Shown here piece by piece: positions 34,608-44,100 of a DNA stretch of 64,000 nt (position 1 is its first letter; every line of letters begins with the position of its first letter). The position numbers and the translations under genes were made by a program. Origin of the DNA: Halochromatium roseum (GTDB lineage Bacteria > Pseudomonadota > Gammaproteobacteria > Chromatiales > Chromatiaceae); the NCBI RefSeq assembly GCF_016653315.1, contig NZ_NHSH01000057.1, forward strand, positions 261,882-325,881. Reading direction: 5' to 3'. Under the pieces are notes generated by a model. That model did no database searches and was not told the DNA's origin. It worked only from the letters and a program-made list of their open reading frames with translations.

Positions 34608-36415
34608 AGATCAGGCCCTATGGCGAAGTGCAGGCGGAAGCCGGCCGGATCTTTGGTCAGGGCGTAGGCCAGATCCAACCGAACGGGGCCGATTGGCGTA
34701 CTGTAGCGGATGCCGACGCCCAGGCTCTGCTGCCATGTCTGCTGATAATCAGGATCGAATGCGTTGCCAAAATCGGTAAACACCGCGCCACCCCAGTTGC
34801 CGACGATCTGATGCTCGAGCTCGAGACTGCCAACGGCCAAGAACCGCCCGCCGACGGTTTCGTTGTCGAGCGGGTCGTCGGGGCCAAGCACATCAAAGCC
34901 CCAACCGCGAATGCTGTTGTCACCGCCGGCAAAGAAGCGCTGACTCGCGGGAACGTCATCAACGCTAGCCGCCCAGATGGCGCCGAGGTTGGTCCGACCG
35001 ATGAATCGCATGCGCTCGCCCAGTGATTTGATCAGCTTGTAATTGAGCTGCCCGCTCAGCCAGTTGCTGGTCGAGAGCAGATCCTCAGAGGTGCCCTGTA
35101 GATAGTAGTTGATCTTGTAGCCGTTGCGCGTGTTGATCGGATCATCAGTAACTACCTTAGACCAGGAGAGATGCGGAACCAAACCGTTGAAGGTGCCGTC
35201 ATCTTCACTCGCCACCGAAAAATCCTCGTAGCGATAATCAACGCCCATGATGCGCCGCCAGCCATGCTTAGTGCGTACCGACTGCGCCACGCTGAGTTTG
35301 AACAGGTCGCCCTGTCGGCTATCGGTGTCAAAGGCGTAGAACTCGGGACGGATCAGGAGATAGTCCTGGACCGGATTGCGAATCGGTACCCGGTATTCCG
35401 CGGCCAGGGATTGCTCGATCTGAGAGATCTCGATCTCGGCCTTCAGATTGTGGCCCCGGCGCCCGATGTAGCGGCGCCGATAATCGAGACTGAAGCGTGG
35501 ACCAACATCAGTGCCATAGCCAACCCCAACGCGATAAACATTGGCCTTGTTGCGGGTCGCGATCACATCGATCGGCACCCGGCGATCAGGCCCAGCCTGC
35601 CCTTGCAGAGGCTGGATCTGGACGTCGTTGAAGTATTCGGTGCTGATCAAGCGACCTTGCAGCTCTAGCAGCAGCTCCGGGTTATAGATCACACCCGGTT
35701 TGAAATCGACGAACTTGGCGAGAAACGCATCGTCGAGCAGGTCTTGCTTGAAGCGGACCTTGCCGAGATAGAACTGTTCGCCAGTGTCGAGATGGAACTC
35801 GATGATCGCCTCATAGGCCACGGGGTCGATCAGCACCAGGTGTCGCGCTAGGTTGGCGTCGATGTAGCCTTCTTCGGACGCGATATTGACGATGCTGCTC
35901 TTGGCCTTTTCATAGTCGGCGTGGATCAGCGGATCACCGATCTGCATCGGAAACTGCTTCGGAAAGCGCGGATTGTCAGCGCCGGCGCCTGTGATCTGAT
36001 AATCGATGCGGCCAATCTTAACGGGATCACCTGGGTCGACCTCGAAGGAGGCAATCCAGGCCCCGCTATCGGCGGTAGGCTCGGTCAGACTGGATGCGAT
36101 CTCAACCCGATAGAGGCCAAAAGGCGCGAGGGCCTCACGGATCTGTTCCGGTGCGCGCCGATAGAGTGCCCGCAGGCGCGGCACCGACATCTCTTTGTCG
36201 CCCCGTTCTTGATAGAGCCCGAGCAGCGCCTGGACATTGGCTTGGTAGCGACCTTCAAGCCCACTGAGCTTGACCTCGAGGCTCAGGGCCTGAGCCTCGT
36301 CTGGCAGCAGGATGAACAGCACGGCCAAGCCGAGCCAAACCCCAGCCAGCCATCGCTGGCGTTTGAGGAGCGTCAGGAGCGCTGGGGTTGAATCTTGATG
36401 TCCAAATTGAGACAT
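34604..36415 (-). CDS. tamA: TamA, BamA-family outer membrane assembly protein
   Basis: About 603 residues: a signal-like hydrophobic N-terminus (LAGVWLGLAVLFILLPDEAQA), three POTRA domains (to about residue 275) and a 16-strand Omp85 barrel. Conserved barrel pieces are GVGYGTDVGPRFSLDYRRRY, RFFAGGDNSIRGWGFDVL (the lid/loop-6 RGW motif) and the terminal SLGVGIRYSTPIGPVRLDLA. It sits in the outer membrane and pairs with TamB. The ATG at 36415 is preferred over an upstream TTG. A weak CATAAT -10-like sequence lies just upstream, so transcription of tamA-tamB may start there. Confidence 0.93.
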   Translation of the reverse strand: MSQFGHQDSTPALLTLLKRQRWLAGVWLGLAVLFILLPDEAQALSLEVKLSGLEGRYQANVQALLGLYQERGDKEMSVPRLRALYRRAPEQIREALAPFGLYRVEIASSLTEPTADSGAWIASFEVDPGDPVKIGRIDYQITGAGADNPRFPKQFPMQIGDPLIHADYEKAKSSIVNIASEEGYIDANLARHLVLIDPVAYEAIIEFHLDTGEQFYLGKVRFKQDLLDDAFLAKFVDFKPGVIYNPELLLELQGRLISTEYFNDVQIQPLQGQAGPDRRVPIDVIATRNKANVYRVGVGYGTDVGPRFSLDYRRRYIGRRGHNLKAEIEISQIEQSLAAEYRVPIRNPVQDYLLIRPEFYAFDTDSRQGDLFKLSVAQSVRTKHGWRRIMGVDYRYEDFSVASEDDGTFNGLVPHLSWSKVVTDDPINTRNGYKINYYLQGTSEDLLSTSNWLSGQLNYKLIKSLGERMRFIGRTNLGAIWAASVDDVPASQRFFAGGDNSIRGWGFDVLGPDDPLDNETVGGRFLAVGSLELEHQIVGNWGGAVFTDFGNAFDPDYQQTWQQSLGVGIRYSTPIGPVRLDLAYALTKDPAGFRLHFAIGPDL

Positions 36416-36574
36416 CCGCTTGGCAGCATCCAAAAAGTGCAAAGATGCGACATATTATGGCACAGAAGTAACACTATGACGCCAAACCACTGCGCGTGTC
36501 TCTCGCCTGGTCTCGGTGTCGCCCGCTGGGGGATCAAGGATCATCAACGCGGGAACGGACGACGGCCCGCTGTG

Positions 36575-37558
36575 TCAGCCAATCTCGGCAGCCATATAGC
36601 GTGCGGCCCCATAAAGCGGCGTCAATGGATCAAGAATCACCTGTACCGGAATCTGCTCCATTAGGCTGCGCATCCGGCCCTTGTCCCGAAAACCTTCGGC
36701 AAAACCGGGACCTTGTAGGAGTGCGAGATTCTTCGGCGCAATCCCTCCACCAAGATAGACCCCGCCCAGGGCCATGTGCTTGAGCGCGGTGTTGCCGGCC
36801 TCTCGCCCGTAGAGCACCGCGAACAGCTCCATCGCCTCTTGGCTGATGGCGTGGCCATTGTTGGCTGCCTCGGCCACGGCAGCTGCGATATCGCCATCGC
36901 TGCGCAGCGCTTCGGCGACTGCGGGTGGATGCACCGCCTTATGCCACTGCGCTAGGAACGCATAAATATTTCCGATGCCTATGCCCGAGACCACGCGCTC
37001 CCAGCTCACGCGCCCGACCTTCTTCTGCAGATAGTTCAAGAGCGCGAATTCGCGATCATCGGTGGGTGCGAAGTCGGTGTGTCCACCTTCGGTTGGGAAG
37101 GCGTGATGCTTGGTGCCGTCCCAAAACAGGCCAGCCTCACCCAGCCCGGTCCCGGCAGCGACGACGCAGGCATTTCCCACGGCACCACTCGCCCCCGGCT
37201 GCAGCACCGCCAGCTCGTTGCGGGTGAGCGCCGGCACGCCCCAGGCCACGGCCTCAAGGTCGTTGAGCAGGCCAACGCGCTTGAATCCCAGGTTTTTCTG
37301 CAGCTCGGCCGCATCGATCTGCCACGGTAGATTGGTGGTCTTGCTGCGTCCGCTGACGACCGGTCCAGCAACAGCAAAGGCCGCCATCTCACACTGGCAG
37401 CCAGTCTCGTCGAAGAAGGTGGTGACGATCTCGCCGAGTGATACCGATTTTCGGCTCGGGTAGCGGCGATGCAGATCGAGACTGACTGTATCCCCCTGAA
37501 CCTCGGCAATCCCGAGACCCGTCTTGGTGCCGCCGATATCGCCGACCAAAACACGCAT
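36575..37558 (-). CDS. glk: Glucokinase (Glk family)
   Basis: The protein has 327 residues. The N-terminal phosphate loop is VGDIGGTKTGLGIA; there is also an NDLEAVAWGVPAL segment with the catalytic aspartate, AAGTGLGEAGLFWDG, and GGVYLGGGIAPKNL. These are the ATP and glucose-binding signatures of group A proteobacterial glucokinases. It phosphorylates glucose to glucose 6-phosphate in the cytoplasm. The start at 37558 follows GAGAGC; the longer frame upstream has no similarity. No sugar transporter or regulator lies next to it. Confidence 0.93.
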   Translation of the reverse strand: MRVLVGDIGGTKTGLGIAEVQGDTVSLDLHRRYPSRKSVSLGEIVTTFFDETGCQCEMAAFAVAGPVVSGRSKTTNLPWQIDAAELQKNLGFKRVGLLNDLEAVAWGVPALTRNELAVLQPGASGAVGNACVVAAGTGLGEAGLFWDGTKHHAFPTEGGHTDFAPTDDREFALLNYLQKKVGRVSWERVVSGIGIGNIYAFLAQWHKAVHPPAVAEALRSDGDIAAAVAEAANNGHAISQEAMELFAVLYGREAGNTALKHMALGGVYLGGGIAPKNLALLQGPGFAEGFRDKGRMRSLMEQIPVQVILDPLTPLYGAARYMAAEIG

Positions 37559-37734
37559 GATGTGCTCTCCAGACTGAGACGATCGCCCGCGCAACCAAGC
37601 GGCGGGCGATATCCGATGATGATAGCAGCGCGACCCGCGATGCGTGGCAAGCGTTGCATTGAATACTTGACCCAGGCAAGGCGACATCGCCCATGCCAGG
37701 TGAAATGACCCAAACCAGGCGACATGCGATCGGC

Positions 37735-38283
37735 TCAGAACGTCCCTGGGCGCGCGCTGACGAAACGAAACGGGGCCGCAAGCAATCGATCTGGATAATG
37801 CAAGAGGACGCGCGCCTCCCAGGTCATACGGTCACGAACACAGACAGGCAACATGCCCTGACCAGCCCAGGCCCCGGCCTCAGCGTCGAAGCTCAATGCG
37901 GCCCGGTTGAAGCCCATCGCCATATCGACACCCGCGAAGTCGACCTCGACGCGCTGCGGCGACGGCACATCCTCGAGCCTCACGCGCAGCTCGAGCGGAT
38001 GCACGGCGGGGATGCCGCGGGGCTGGATATCCAAGGTGACCTCGGCGCCGGCCGAAAACCGAACCGAGCAGGGCTGGCTCAATAGGTTGCAGCCCGGATT
38101 CAAGGGCGCTCGCTCGCTGATGTCGGGATGAAGCAAAGGCCAGGATTTGACCCACACCACCGCGACAATGGCAGCGCCAAGGGCGGCAGCAATCACCCAC
38201 AGCAACGTCGTTTTGCTAACGCGTTTGCCAATGCGAGCGCAATCCTGGTTGCCGGCATGTGCATCCGACCCGCTGCTCATCAT
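37735..38283 (-). CDS. Conserved membrane-anchored hypothetical protein
   Basis: About 182 residues: a short charged N-terminus, one TM helix (TLLWVIAAALGAAIVAVVW), then a periplasmic beta-rich domain. A Cys pair lies after the membrane segment (NPGCNLLSQPCSVRF), with DIQPRGIPAVHPLELRV, VDFAGVDMAMGFNRA and MLPVCVRDRMTWEARVLLH later. I recall similarly built, unnamed proteins in other gammaproteobacteria, but I cannot name a function. The paired cysteines could form a disulfide or bind metal. It lies between glk and the FIST gene with no overlap. Two adjacent ATG codons (38283, 38280) are possible starts. Confidence 0.7.
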   Translation of the reverse strand: MMSSGSDAHAGNQDCARIGKRVSKTTLLWVIAAALGAAIVAVVWVKSWPLLHPDISERAPLNPGCNLLSQPCSVRFSAGAEVTLDIQPRGIPAVHPLELRVRLEDVPSPQRVEVDFAGVDMAMGFNRAALSFDAEAGAWAGQGMLPVCVRDRMTWEARVLLHYPDRLLAAPFRFVSARPGTF

Positions 38284-38332
38284 GTCGCCTGTGGTCTCGG
38301 GCAAAGGGCTAAGATACCGCGGCGCCGATGCA

Positions 38333-39445
38333 TCAGGTAAACAGGGTCAGCACACCGGTATAGCCATATAGACGATTCTGCGATAACTCACCATTGGCAA
38401 AGAAGCCAACCAGGGGAAAGTCACCCAACTCATCGCGGATCTGCTTCAGTTCTTCCGAGTCTTCGCCGAACAGGTTGGCGCCGCGTCCAAGGCAGGACAC
38501 ATAGACGCCACCGCGCGGCGGCGCATTCAAACGCGCCTTTAGATTCCCCAGCATGCGCGTTAGATCTTCGCGAGCAGTATTCGCGTCGCGTCGGCAGAAC
38601 ATCAACGCTTGGCCCTTTTCGACCAAGTCGCCGATGCCGACCAGCCGCTTCTCTAGGTCGACACCAATCAGATTCCGCACCAGATAATCGGCTGTGTCTG
38701 AACCCTTGATCGGCAGGCCGACAAAGATATAGCCGCCGACCCGCGCGATATCCCGCGCTAAGACCTCGCCGATGTCCTCTTTGAATACATCCAAGGCCGG
38801 GCGACCATCAAGCTGCACGATCACATTGCGCTGGCATTCGGTAATTTGGCGGTGCGGCCCGATCGGCGAGCAGCCCTGCGAGAGCGCGGTTTGGATGCCG
38901 GCTGCCTCGGTGAACATCACCCCGCTGAGCCCGCCCTCCGTCGGCTCGTCGGCGATGACCCGGGCATTGTGCTGACTACTGGCTAGGCCGCCGACCAAGA
39001 ATCCACTGACGGTGCGCTCGGCTAGCTGGCGGATCAAGCTCTCAGTCAGCGGATTGCTCGGATCACCATGGACCAATCCCATGAACGGTTGGGCGCTACC
39101 AAGCCAAGCGCGTTGGGCGGCATCAAAGGACTCCAGATCTTTGACGATCGGCGGAAATACCCGAAACGCGTCTTCGGGCAGATCGGCCACCATTGCGGCA
39201 ATGGCCGGTCGCTCGTAATACTCGATCCCGGTTGCGCAGATACCGATCCCAACCGCGCCAACCCAGTGCTCGACATCGGTAGCCTCACGCAGTGCATCGA
39301 GGATCTCCTCGAGATGCGCGTTGATCGCGTCGGTGACGTAGAGGAAACCGAGCCGACCCCGGACTGAGCCAAGACCGGCAATGACGCGCTCGAGCGCTAG
39401 AGTCCAGTCGTCGTCGGCGGCGTGGGCGTATGGAAATGAGTGCAT
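38333..39445 (-). CDS. FIST-domain signal transduction protein
   Basis: The 370-residue soluble protein contains FIST_N (WVGAVGIGICATGIEYYERP, ERTVSGFLVGGLASSQHN) followed by a FIST_C domain (LIGVDLEKRLVGIGDLV, GGVYVSCLGRGANLFG, GDFPLVGFFANGELSQ). FIST proteins are predicted small-molecule (probably amino acid) sensors. They are often fused to or encoded beside GGDEF, kinase or MCP genes; here the protein stands alone, with parE upstream and the membrane-anchored hypothetical downstream. It has no membrane segment. The ligand is unknown. Confidence 0.88.
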   Translation of the reverse strand: MHSFPYAHAADDDWTLALERVIAGLGSVRGRLGFLYVTDAINAHLEEILDALREATDVEHWVGAVGIGICATGIEYYERPAIAAMVADLPEDAFRVFPPIVKDLESFDAAQRAWLGSAQPFMGLVHGDPSNPLTESLIRQLAERTVSGFLVGGLASSQHNARVIADEPTEGGLSGVMFTEAAGIQTALSQGCSPIGPHRQITECQRNVIVQLDGRPALDVFKEDIGEVLARDIARVGGYIFVGLPIKGSDTADYLVRNLIGVDLEKRLVGIGDLVEKGQALMFCRRDANTAREDLTRMLGNLKARLNAPPRGGVYVSCLGRGANLFGEDSEELKQIRDELGDFPLVGFFANGELSQNRLYGYTGVLTLFT

Positions 39446-39497
39446 AGTTGCGCTGCGCGTTAATGAGGTAGGTGTGGGCGGTGTGACGACAGGCTGC

Positions 39498-41384
39498 TCA
39501 GACCTCAGCCAAGTCGCCCTTTTCCTGCAGCCAGGCGCGCCGATCTGCAGCGCGCTTTTTGGCCAACAGCATATCCATCAAGGTGGCGCTGTCATCGCCA
39601 GGCTCAACCGTCAATTGCACCAAGCGACGGGTATCCGGGTGAATCGTGGTCTCCCTCAACTGCGCCGGATTCATCTCGCCTAGGCCCTTGAAGCGCTGCA
39701 CGCTGACCTTGCCCTTGAGCTTTTCGGCAGCGATACGATCCAACACCCCGCGCCGCTCGGCGTCGTCGAGCGCATAGAAGACCTGTTTGCCAACGTCGAT
39801 TCGGAACAGCGGCGGCATCGCAACATACACATGACCAGCAGCGACCAGCTGCGGAAAATGCTTCAGGAAGAGCGCGCAGAGCAGCGTCGCGATGTGCGCA
39901 CCGTCAGAGTCAGCATCGGCCAGGATGCAGATCTTGCCGAAGCGCAAGCGCGAGAGATCCTCGCTACCTGGGTCGACACCGATAGCAACGGCGATATCGT
40001 GTACCTCTTGCGAGCCCAAGACCTCGGCCGGGTCGACCTCCCAGGTATTCAGGATCTTGCCACGTAACGGCATGATGGCTTGGAACTCACGGTCGCGTGC
40101 CTGCTTCGCGGAGCCGCCGGCAGAATCGCCCTCGACCAGGAACAGCTCGGTTCGCGCGGGATCGGTGGCCGTGCAATCGGCGAGCTTGCCTGGCAATGCT
40201 GGCCCCTGGGTGACACGCTTGCGGGTCACGGTGCGCCCGGCACGCAAGCGCGCTTGCGCCGCGCCAATCGCGATCTCGGCGATGCGCTCGCCGTCGCCGA
40301 CATGCTCGTTCAGCCAGAGGCTAAATGCATCCTTGACCACGCCGGAGACAAAGGCAGCGCACTCGCGCGATGACAATCGCTCCTTGGTCTGGCCCGAGAA
40401 CTGGGGGTCAGCCAGCTTCACCGAGAGAATCCAGCTCGCGCGTGCCCAGACGTCCTCGGGTGCGAGCTTGACCCCGCGCGGCAACAGGCTGCGAAACTCG
40501 CAGAATTCGCGCACCGCCTCCGTGAGTCCGCTGCGAAAGCCGTTCACATGCGTCCCGCCCTGCACAGTAGGGATCAGATTCACATAGCTCTCGGTCACCG
40601 GCTCGCCAACCTCCGGCAGCCAGGTGATGGCCCAGCTTGCAGCCTCCGTCTGCCCTTCGAGGTTGCCGACGAAGGGCACGTCAGGCACCCGCTCCGCCTC
40701 GCCCAGCGCCTCGCTCAAATAGTCGCGCAGGCCGTCGGCATAACACCAGCGTTGCTCTTCACCGGTATTCTCGTCACGAAAGCGGACATCGAGACCGGGA
40801 CAGAGCACGGCCTTCGCACGGAGCAAATGGGTCAACTGCCGCACCGAGACCTTCGGTGAGTCGAAGTAGCGCTCGTCGGGCCAAAACCGCAGCCGAGTCC
40901 CACTGTTGCCGCGCCCAACCGTGCCGATCTCGATCAGGTCTTCCGCCTTGTCGCCGCCGGCAAAGGCCATACGATATTCCTTGCCGTTGCGCTTGACCCA
41001 GACCTCGAGACGCTTCGACAACGCGTTGACAACCGAGACGCCCACTCCGTGCAGACCGCCGGAGAAGCGATAGCTGCCGGCCGAGAACTTACCGCCGGCA
41101 TGCAGCGTGCCCAGGATCACCTCGACCCCTGGCAGGCCCTGCTCGGGATGGATATCGACCGGCATGCCGCGACCGTCATCGCTGACCTCGATCGAGCCGT
41201 CCTGATATAAGATCACGTCGATCCGCGTCGCCTTGCCGACCAGCGCTTCATCGACACTGTTGTCGATGACCTCTTGCGCCAGATGGTTCGGACGGGTGGT
41301 GTCGGTATACATGCCCGGGCGCTTGCGCACCGGGTCGAGGCCGCTGAGAACCTCAATCGCTGAGGCGTCGTAGTTGCCGCTCAT
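39498..41384 (-). CDS. parE: DNA topoisomerase IV subunit B
   Basis: A 628-residue type IIA topoisomerase ATPase subunit: EVLSGLDPVRKRPGMYTDT, the GHKL ATP site (EVIDNSVDEAL, DDGRGMPVD, GGLHGVGVSVVNALS), and the TOPRIM domain with LFLVEGDSAGGSAKQARDR and the metal-binding DADSDGAHI. GKVSVQRFKGLGEMNPAQL and the TTIHPDTRRL tail separate ParE from GyrB together with the length. It decatenates chromosomes with ParC, which is not in this window. The ATG at 41384 is chosen because conserved sequence starts there. It is divergent from xseB. Confidence 0.95.
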   Translation of the reverse strand: MSGNYDASAIEVLSGLDPVRKRPGMYTDTTRPNHLAQEVIDNSVDEALVGKATRIDVILYQDGSIEVSDDGRGMPVDIHPEQGLPGVEVILGTLHAGGKFSAGSYRFSGGLHGVGVSVVNALSKRLEVWVKRNGKEYRMAFAGGDKAEDLIEIGTVGRGNSGTRLRFWPDERYFDSPKVSVRQLTHLLRAKAVLCPGLDVRFRDENTGEEQRWCYADGLRDYLSEALGEAERVPDVPFVGNLEGQTEAASWAITWLPEVGEPVTESYVNLIPTVQGGTHVNGFRSGLTEAVREFCEFRSLLPRGVKLAPEDVWARASWILSVKLADPQFSGQTKERLSSRECAAFVSGVVKDAFSLWLNEHVGDGERIAEIAIGAAQARLRAGRTVTRKRVTQGPALPGKLADCTATDPARTELFLVEGDSAGGSAKQARDREFQAIMPLRGKILNTWEVDPAEVLGSQEVHDIAVAIGVDPGSEDLSRLRFGKICILADADSDGAHIATLLCALFLKHFPQLVAAGHVYVAMPPLFRIDVGKQVFYALDDAERRGVLDRIAAEKLKGKVSVQRFKGLGEMNPAQLRETTIHPDTRRLVQLTVEPGDDSATLMDMLLAKKRAADRRAWLQEKGDLAEV

Positions 41385-41498
41385 GGCGGGGCAGGATACT
41401 CCTTCGTTGTTGACTCGTTGTTGACTGTGTCGTTGACTGCGTTGACCGGTCAAAGCGCTCTACGGTACCGTAGATCGAAAGATGGGTTCAAACGCACG

Positions 41499-41759
41499 AT
41501 GAACGAAGACAAGATTCAAGACCCCAAGCAGTTCGAGGCCTCGTTGCAGGCGTTAGAGACCATCGTCGATCAGCTCGAACGCGGTGATCTGACCTTAGAG
41601 GCCTCGCTCGCGGCGTTCGAGCAAGGCATTCGTCTCAGCCGCGGCTGTCAGCAGGCGCTCGAGACCGCCGAGCAGCGCATTCGCATCCTCAGCGAGGCGT
41701 CGGTTGAGGCCGAGCCCGAACCCTTCAGCGGCACCGCAGACCAAGCGCAGAGCGATTAG
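41499..41759 (+). CDS. xseB: Exodeoxyribonuclease VII small subunit
   Basis: An 86-residue, mostly helical protein with the XseB signature: FEASLQALETIVDQLERGDL, LEASLAAFEQGIRLSRGCQQ and ETAEQRI. It forms the multi-copy small subunit of exonuclease VII, which degrades single-stranded DNA. The ATG at 41499 marks the start of similarity. It precedes ispA, as in many gammaproteobacteria, with 206 bases between them. The dxs gene that often completes this cluster is absent. Confidence 0.93.
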   Translation: MNEDKIQDPKQFEASLQALETIVDQLERGDLTLEASLAAFEQGIRLSRGCQQALETAEQRIRILSEASVEAEPEPFSGTADQAQSD

Positions 41760-41965
41760 GCGCGCTGAGCACGTCGAACAACCATGACGGCTTGGCGCTC
41801 ATCTCGCTCTCATCACAGCGCGTTTCCATCGCCGACGTTTCCATCGTCGAAGATCAAGCGATTGCTTCAGGGTGGTAACCTCAGCGCGCGTCTGAGATCG
41901 TGCTCGACTCGATCAGCAGAACACCCCAGCTCAACCCCTTACCTCTATTGACCGCTATTCGGCCC

Positions 41966-42868
41966 ATGCAAGACGCGCTTCGTCTCCAGACCTTCCTCAA
42001 AGATTGCCAAGCCCGCGTAGAACGGACCCTTGATCGCGGCTTGCCGGCCGCTGAACAGCCGCCAAAACGGTTGCATCAGGCGATGCGCTACGCGGTCCTC
42101 AGCGAAGGCAAACGGGTGCGCCCGACCTTGGCTTACGCTGGCGCTCAGGCTCTGGGTCTCGCCGCCGAGCGGGTCGATGCCGGCGCTGCTGCTGTCGAGC
42201 TGATCCACGCCTATTCGCTGATCCACGACGATCTGCCGGCGATGGACGATGACGATCTGCGGCGCGGACGGCCAAGCTGTCATAAGGCCTTCGATGAGGC
42301 CACCGCCATCCTAGCCGGCGATGCGCTGCAGACACTCGCATTCGGCCTGCTCGCGGAAGACAAGAATGGGGATACCAGCGACAGCGCACGGGTGCAGATG
42401 ATCGCCGCACTGGCACGAGCCGCGGGATCGATCGGCATGGCCGGCGGACAGGCGCTCGATCTCGAGTCAGAAGGCAGCGAGCTCGATCTGGTGATGTTGG
42501 AGAACATCCACATCCACAAGACCGGGGCGCTGATCCGCGCCAGCGTGCAGATGGCCGTCCTCGCCTGTCCGGACCTCGAGCCAGAACAGGCAAACGCGCT
42601 TGATCACTACGCCAAATGCATCGGCCTCGCCTTCCAGATCCAAGACGACCTGCTCGATGTTGAAGGCGACACCGACGTCATCGGCAAGCAAAGTGGTGCC
42701 GATGCCGCGCATGAAAAGGCCACCTATCCGTCGCTGATGGGGATTGGGCCAGCGCACGAAGCAGCCAATGATCTGGTTACCGACGCGCTCGAGAGTATCA
42801 GCCGCTTTGACGAGGGCGCCGATCCCTTACGCTGGATTGCGCGTTACATCGTCAATCGTGATCGCTGA
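41966..42868 (+). CDS. ispA: Farnesyl/geranyl diphosphate synthase (polyprenyl synthetase)
   Basis: A 300-residue prenyltransferase with the first aspartate-rich motif in LIHDDLPAMDDDDLRRG and the second in QIQDDLLDVEGD. GKRVRPTLAYAG, AGGQALDLESEG and HIHKTGALIRASVQM are also present, all typical of the short-chain IspA group. It condenses isopentenyl diphosphate with DMAPP or GPP for quinones and bactoprenol. The ATG at 41966 is preferred over a GTG 66 bases upstream, because the protein lines up with IspA from there. It converges on proX, with 35 bases between the stops. Confidence 0.92.
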   Translation: MQDALRLQTFLKDCQARVERTLDRGLPAAEQPPKRLHQAMRYAVLSEGKRVRPTLAYAGAQALGLAAERVDAGAAAVELIHAYSLIHDDLPAMDDDDLRRGRPSCHKAFDEATAILAGDALQTLAFGLLAEDKNGDTSDSARVQMIAALARAAGSIGMAGGQALDLESEGSELDLVMLENIHIHKTGALIRASVQMAVLACPDLEPEQANALDHYAKCIGLAFQIQDDLLDVEGDTDVIGKQSGADAAHEKATYPSLMGIGPAHEAANDLVTDALESISRFDEGADPLRWIARYIVNRDR

Positions 42869-42903
42869 GCAGCATCCTGCCGCTCCGGCTACTTTGCTAG
42901 GTC

Positions 42904-43923
42904 TTACTCCGCCGCCGCCGCCCGCGCCTGCTCCAGCCAGCTGTCGTAGGTCGCCTGATTGGCTTTGATCCAAGCCTCGGCGTGGCGCTTGATCTCCTGT
43001 TCGCTGTCCTCGCCATCACGCATGCGCAGGTTCTGCGCACTGATATCGTTGCTCGAGACCTCCATCACCGCAAACAGCTTGGCCGCGGCCGGATTCGCCT
43101 CTGCCCACTCCTTGTTAGCGATGATGCGCTGTACATTGGCCTGGAAGCCGTAGTTCGAGCCGTCGGCCAGGGCGGTATCCACGTCCTCACGCTCACCCGG
43201 CAGCGAGCTGAACGGCACCTGCAGCCAGGTCACGTCGTCGCCCGGCACCAACACACCGCTGACCCAGTAAGGGGTCCAAGTGTAGTAAAGCACCGGCTCG
43301 CCTTGCTCATAGCGGGTGATGGTGTCGGCCATCACCGCCGAGTAGCTGCCCTGATTGTGCTCGACGGTGTCGCGCAGGTCATAGGCGTCGAGATGATGCT
43401 CGATCACCTTCTCGCAGCCCCAGCCAGGGTTACAGCCGGCCAGATCCGCTTTGCCGTCGCCATCGGCGTCGAAGAGCTTGGCGATCTCCGGGTCCTTGAG
43501 CTGTTCGATGTTGGTGATCTCGTAGGCCTCGGCGGTCTCCTTATCGATCAGGTAGCCCTGCAGCGAGCCGCTCGAATAGGTCCCCTCGCGGACGATCTTG
43601 TCATCGCCACCGGCCTCCTCGAAGAAATCAATGTGCAGTGGGTCCCAGTGTGCGGCCATGAAGGTGGCATCGCCATTGGCGAGCGCGACATGTCCGGCCG
43701 CGTATTCGATCTCTTTGATGTCATCGACCTCATAGCCCAGGTCTTCCAGGGCCTGCATGACCAGCAGGGTTTGGAAGGTCTCCTCGGCGATTGAACTCTT
43801 GATCGGCAGCACCTCGACGCCTTCGCCGGGTTGTTCAGCAGCCACTGTGGCGCTGACGGCAAAGGCCAGCGACGAGGCCATCAGGGTGGGTAATGCATGG
43901 GTGTGCAGGATCGAGCTAGGCAT
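42904..43923 (-). CDS. proX: Glycine betaine/proline ABC transporter substrate-binding protein
   Basis: A 339-residue periplasmic protein with a signal peptide (ALPTLMASSLAFAVSATVAAE) and an OpuAC/ProX domain: IKSSIAEETFQTLLVMQAL, MAAHWDPLHIDFF, AGCNPGWGCEKVIEHH, YYTWTPYWVSGVL, and an aromatic-rich ligand site built from these Trp and Tyr residues. It delivers betaine-type compounds to ProW/ProV encoded directly upstream. The ATG at 43923 is chosen over a TTG two codons earlier. A 177-bp gap containing a hairpin separates it from proW, which could set a separate expression level. Confidence 0.93.
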   Translation of the reverse strand: MPSSILHTHALPTLMASSLAFAVSATVAAEQPGEGVEVLPIKSSIAEETFQTLLVMQALEDLGYEVDDIKEIEYAAGHVALANGDATFMAAHWDPLHIDFFEEAGGDDKIVREGTYSSGSLQGYLIDKETAEAYEITNIEQLKDPEIAKLFDADGDGKADLAGCNPGWGCEKVIEHHLDAYDLRDTVEHNQGSYSAVMADTITRYEQGEPVLYYTWTPYWVSGVLVPGDDVTWLQVPFSSLPGEREDVDTALADGSNYGFQANVQRIIANKEWAEANPAAAKLFAVMEVSSNDISAQNLRMRDGEDSEQEIKRHAEAWIKANQATYDSWLEQARAAAAE

Positions 43924-43956
43924 CGTCAACAGTCTCCGTTCAGGGTAAAAGATCCA

Positions 43957-43975
43957 GGCCCGATGCCAACGGGCC
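43957..43975. other. Short hairpin between proW and proX
   Basis: GGCCCG and CGGGCC form a 6-bp GC stem around a 7-base loop in the proW-proX gap. No T-run follows on the minus strand, so it is not a canonical terminator. It may protect mRNA ends and help raise binding-protein expression relative to the permease. Confidence 0.45.
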
Positions 43976-44100
43976 AGGAGAGCGAAATGCGATAAAGGTC
44001 AGCGAATTCATGTCAGCAACAGCCAAGCCCTCTCAGCGCCAGCGACGGCGGTGCAAGCAAAAGCGCCAGCATGTCAACATCAGGCCTTGGCGTTGTATTA